A program made the translations under genes and the position numbers. Of a stretch of DNA of 6,368 bases, positions 5,508-6,368 are shown piece after piece. This DNA is from Actinomycetota bacterium (lineage in GTDB: Bacteria > Actinomycetota > Acidimicrobiia > Acidimicrobiales > Ilumatobacteraceae). How positions within the stretch are numbered: the first letter of the stretch is position 1; every line of letters starts with the position of its first letter. Location: positions 1 through 6,368 of the forward strand of contig SYDZ01000176.1 of assembly GCA_005801025.1 (NCBI GenBank). The letters are read 5' to 3'. Under the pieces are notes generated by a model, which was given only the letters and a program-made list of their open reading frames with translations, was not told where the DNA came from and did no database searches.

Positions 5508-6368
5508 GGTAATTCCTTTCGTTTAATGCGACTTCAACCTCTTGATCCATACGCATCCACTCATTATCTAACCACTCAGTGAACGATTCGATGTTGTCGG
5601 AAGGAGTCTGCGAACGCGACACGCGCCGCATCACAAAACGGATAGGCGCCATCTTGGTTGATATTGCCTGAAGAATTCCACCAAATGTGTCAAGTCCTTC
5701 AAAACCAATATGCCACACCAGGACCACATCAGCCGTTGGATTACCGCGCATCATGGCGCCGGCTCCGGCAGGTCGTGGTGGTAAAAGATGTTTCATCGCA
5801 TTGAGTCGTTGACCTCGCGATGGATCAATGGACGAAATTTTCGCCAACGCTCGGGTGCGTTTGACATCGTTTGCCCGAGTGCCTTCGGGAAAAATAATCC
5901 CAACAGTCAATGCATCCATATCGCTGACAAGTTTTTCAAGTGCATCAAGTTCGGGTTGCGCGTCATTGGCATTTCGATCAAGAAAATGATTCGGCAATCG
6001 CTGCCCCACTACATCAAGACACGGATCTGCTAGTAGTTCTCGCTTCAGCACATAGCGCGGATTCATCTCCGCCAAAGTTGTCCCTACATATGCCGACACT
6101 AAAGAGTCAGCGAGACTGGCGTGTCGTGCAAACATCAGAACAGGGCCAGAACTCAATGACTCAATGTTCACTACCTCAACACGTATGCCACAGGTTTTTC
6201 CCAAAGCACCGAGCAAACGCGCTGCCCACCAGCGTTGCAATGCATAATGTCGTGGCAGATTTTTACGTTGACCAGTGAGCCACAACAAAAAGGCTCCCAC
6301 GACTCCAGCAGTTTCTAGCCATGCCCAACACACCGCAAAAGACAGCAGGCGTAGCAACGGCAAACGAA
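5500..6368 (-). CDS. PlsC-type lysophospholipid acyltransferase (5' end at or beyond window edge)
   Basis: At least 287 residues, predicted membrane-bound glycerolipid/lysophospholipid acyltransferase using acyl-CoA or acyl-ACP. Numbering from the TTG at 6363, a hydrophobic segment lies at 4-30. The HX4D catalytic motif is H81...D86 (RHASLAD), followed by a YVLKREL block (104-110), FPEGTR (158-163) and a LLPPRPAGAG block (193-202). The wording of the last two, with a KH-LLPxR spacing, is closer to the LCLAT1/AGPAT3-5 branch than to classical bacterial PlsC. The substrate is inferred, most likely an acyl acceptor in phospholipid synthesis or remodelling. TTG 6363 is the only start candidate visible near the edge. 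The frame is still open through the last codon, so the true start may be outside. The stop (5502-5500) overlaps the DUF1295 start by 8 bp, and the DUF1295 ribosome site lies inside this gene's final codons. Confidence 0.9.
   Translation of the reverse strand, partial: RLPLLRLLSFAVCWAWLETAGVVGAFLLWLTGQRKNLPRHYALQRWWAARLLGALGKTCGIRVEVVNIESLSSGPVLMFARHASLADSLVSAYVGTTLAEMNPRYVLKRELLADPCLDVVGQRLPNHFLDRNANDAQPELDALEKLVSDMDALTVGIIFPEGTRANDVKRTRALAKISSIDPSRGQRLNAMKHLLPPRPAGAGAMMRGNPTADVVLVWHIGFEGLDTFGGILQAISTKMAPIRFVMRRVSRSQTPSDNIESFTEWLDNEWMRMDQEVEVALNERNYHG
5514..5519 (-). promoter_or_regulatory. Shine-Dalgarno site for DUF1295 inside the acyltransferase 3' end
   Basis: AAAGGA on the minus strand lies six bases before ATG 5507, within the codons for the acyltransferase C-terminus (NERNYHG). 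It fixes the DUF1295 start. Together with the 8-base ATGGGTGA overlap, it implies that ribosomes finishing the acyltransferase restart on DUF1295. Confidence 0.7.

Noticed and set aside
5940..6278. 112-codon plus-strand open frame inside the acyltransferase gene
   Set aside because: It is antisense to the HX4D-containing catalytic region and its composition is unlike a real protein.

Overview
The window reads as a compact bacterial chromosome segment, most likely from an actinobacterium. The GC content looks close to balanced by eye, and nearly every base is coding. Supporting clues are an apparent WXG100/ESAT-6-like N-terminus at the left edge, a -10-like box placed for leaderless translation, and a mix of CaiB/BaiF CoA-transferase and SDR genes common in actinobacterial lipid or acid catabolism. 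The balanced GC would fit a streamlined aquatic actinobacterium (for example a freshwater or marine Acidimicrobiia-type lineage) better than a high-GC soil one. That placement is inference and is weakly held.

Layout from left to right: (1) on the minus strand, the first 19 codons of a small WXG100-like protein (1-59) run off the left edge, downstream of a Nudix hydrolase (132-641, minus). (2) An M20D amidohydrolase (698-1927, plus) is divergent from the Nudix gene across a gap of under 60 bp. (3) A short-chain dehydrogenase (1916-2770, minus) converges on the M20 gene, and their 3' ends overlap by 12 bp. (4) A CaiB/BaiF CoA-transferase (2835-4067, plus) is divergent from the SDR gene. Their 64-bp shared gap holds a perfect 7-5-7 inverted repeat. 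(5) A three-gene minus-strand cluster fills the rest, in transcription order: a PlsC-type acyltransferase (entering at the right edge), a DUF1295/steroid 5-alpha-reductase-fold membrane protein, and a YczE-type membrane protein. The last of these overlaps the CoA-transferase stop codon by 4 bp.

Functionally, the right-hand cluster looks like membrane-lipid synthesis or modification. The SDR/CoA-transferase pair looks like a co-regulated acyl-CoA or hydroxy/oxo-acid catabolic unit of unknown substrate. The Nudix and M20 enzymes are housekeeping or scavenging hydrolases. No tRNA, rRNA, CRISPR array, insertion sequence or phage gene was seen. No non-coding stretch exceeds about 75 bases. I did not find a clearly novel system. 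The most rewarding items are the divergent-promoter palindrome, the edge WXG100-like gene and the lipid cluster.
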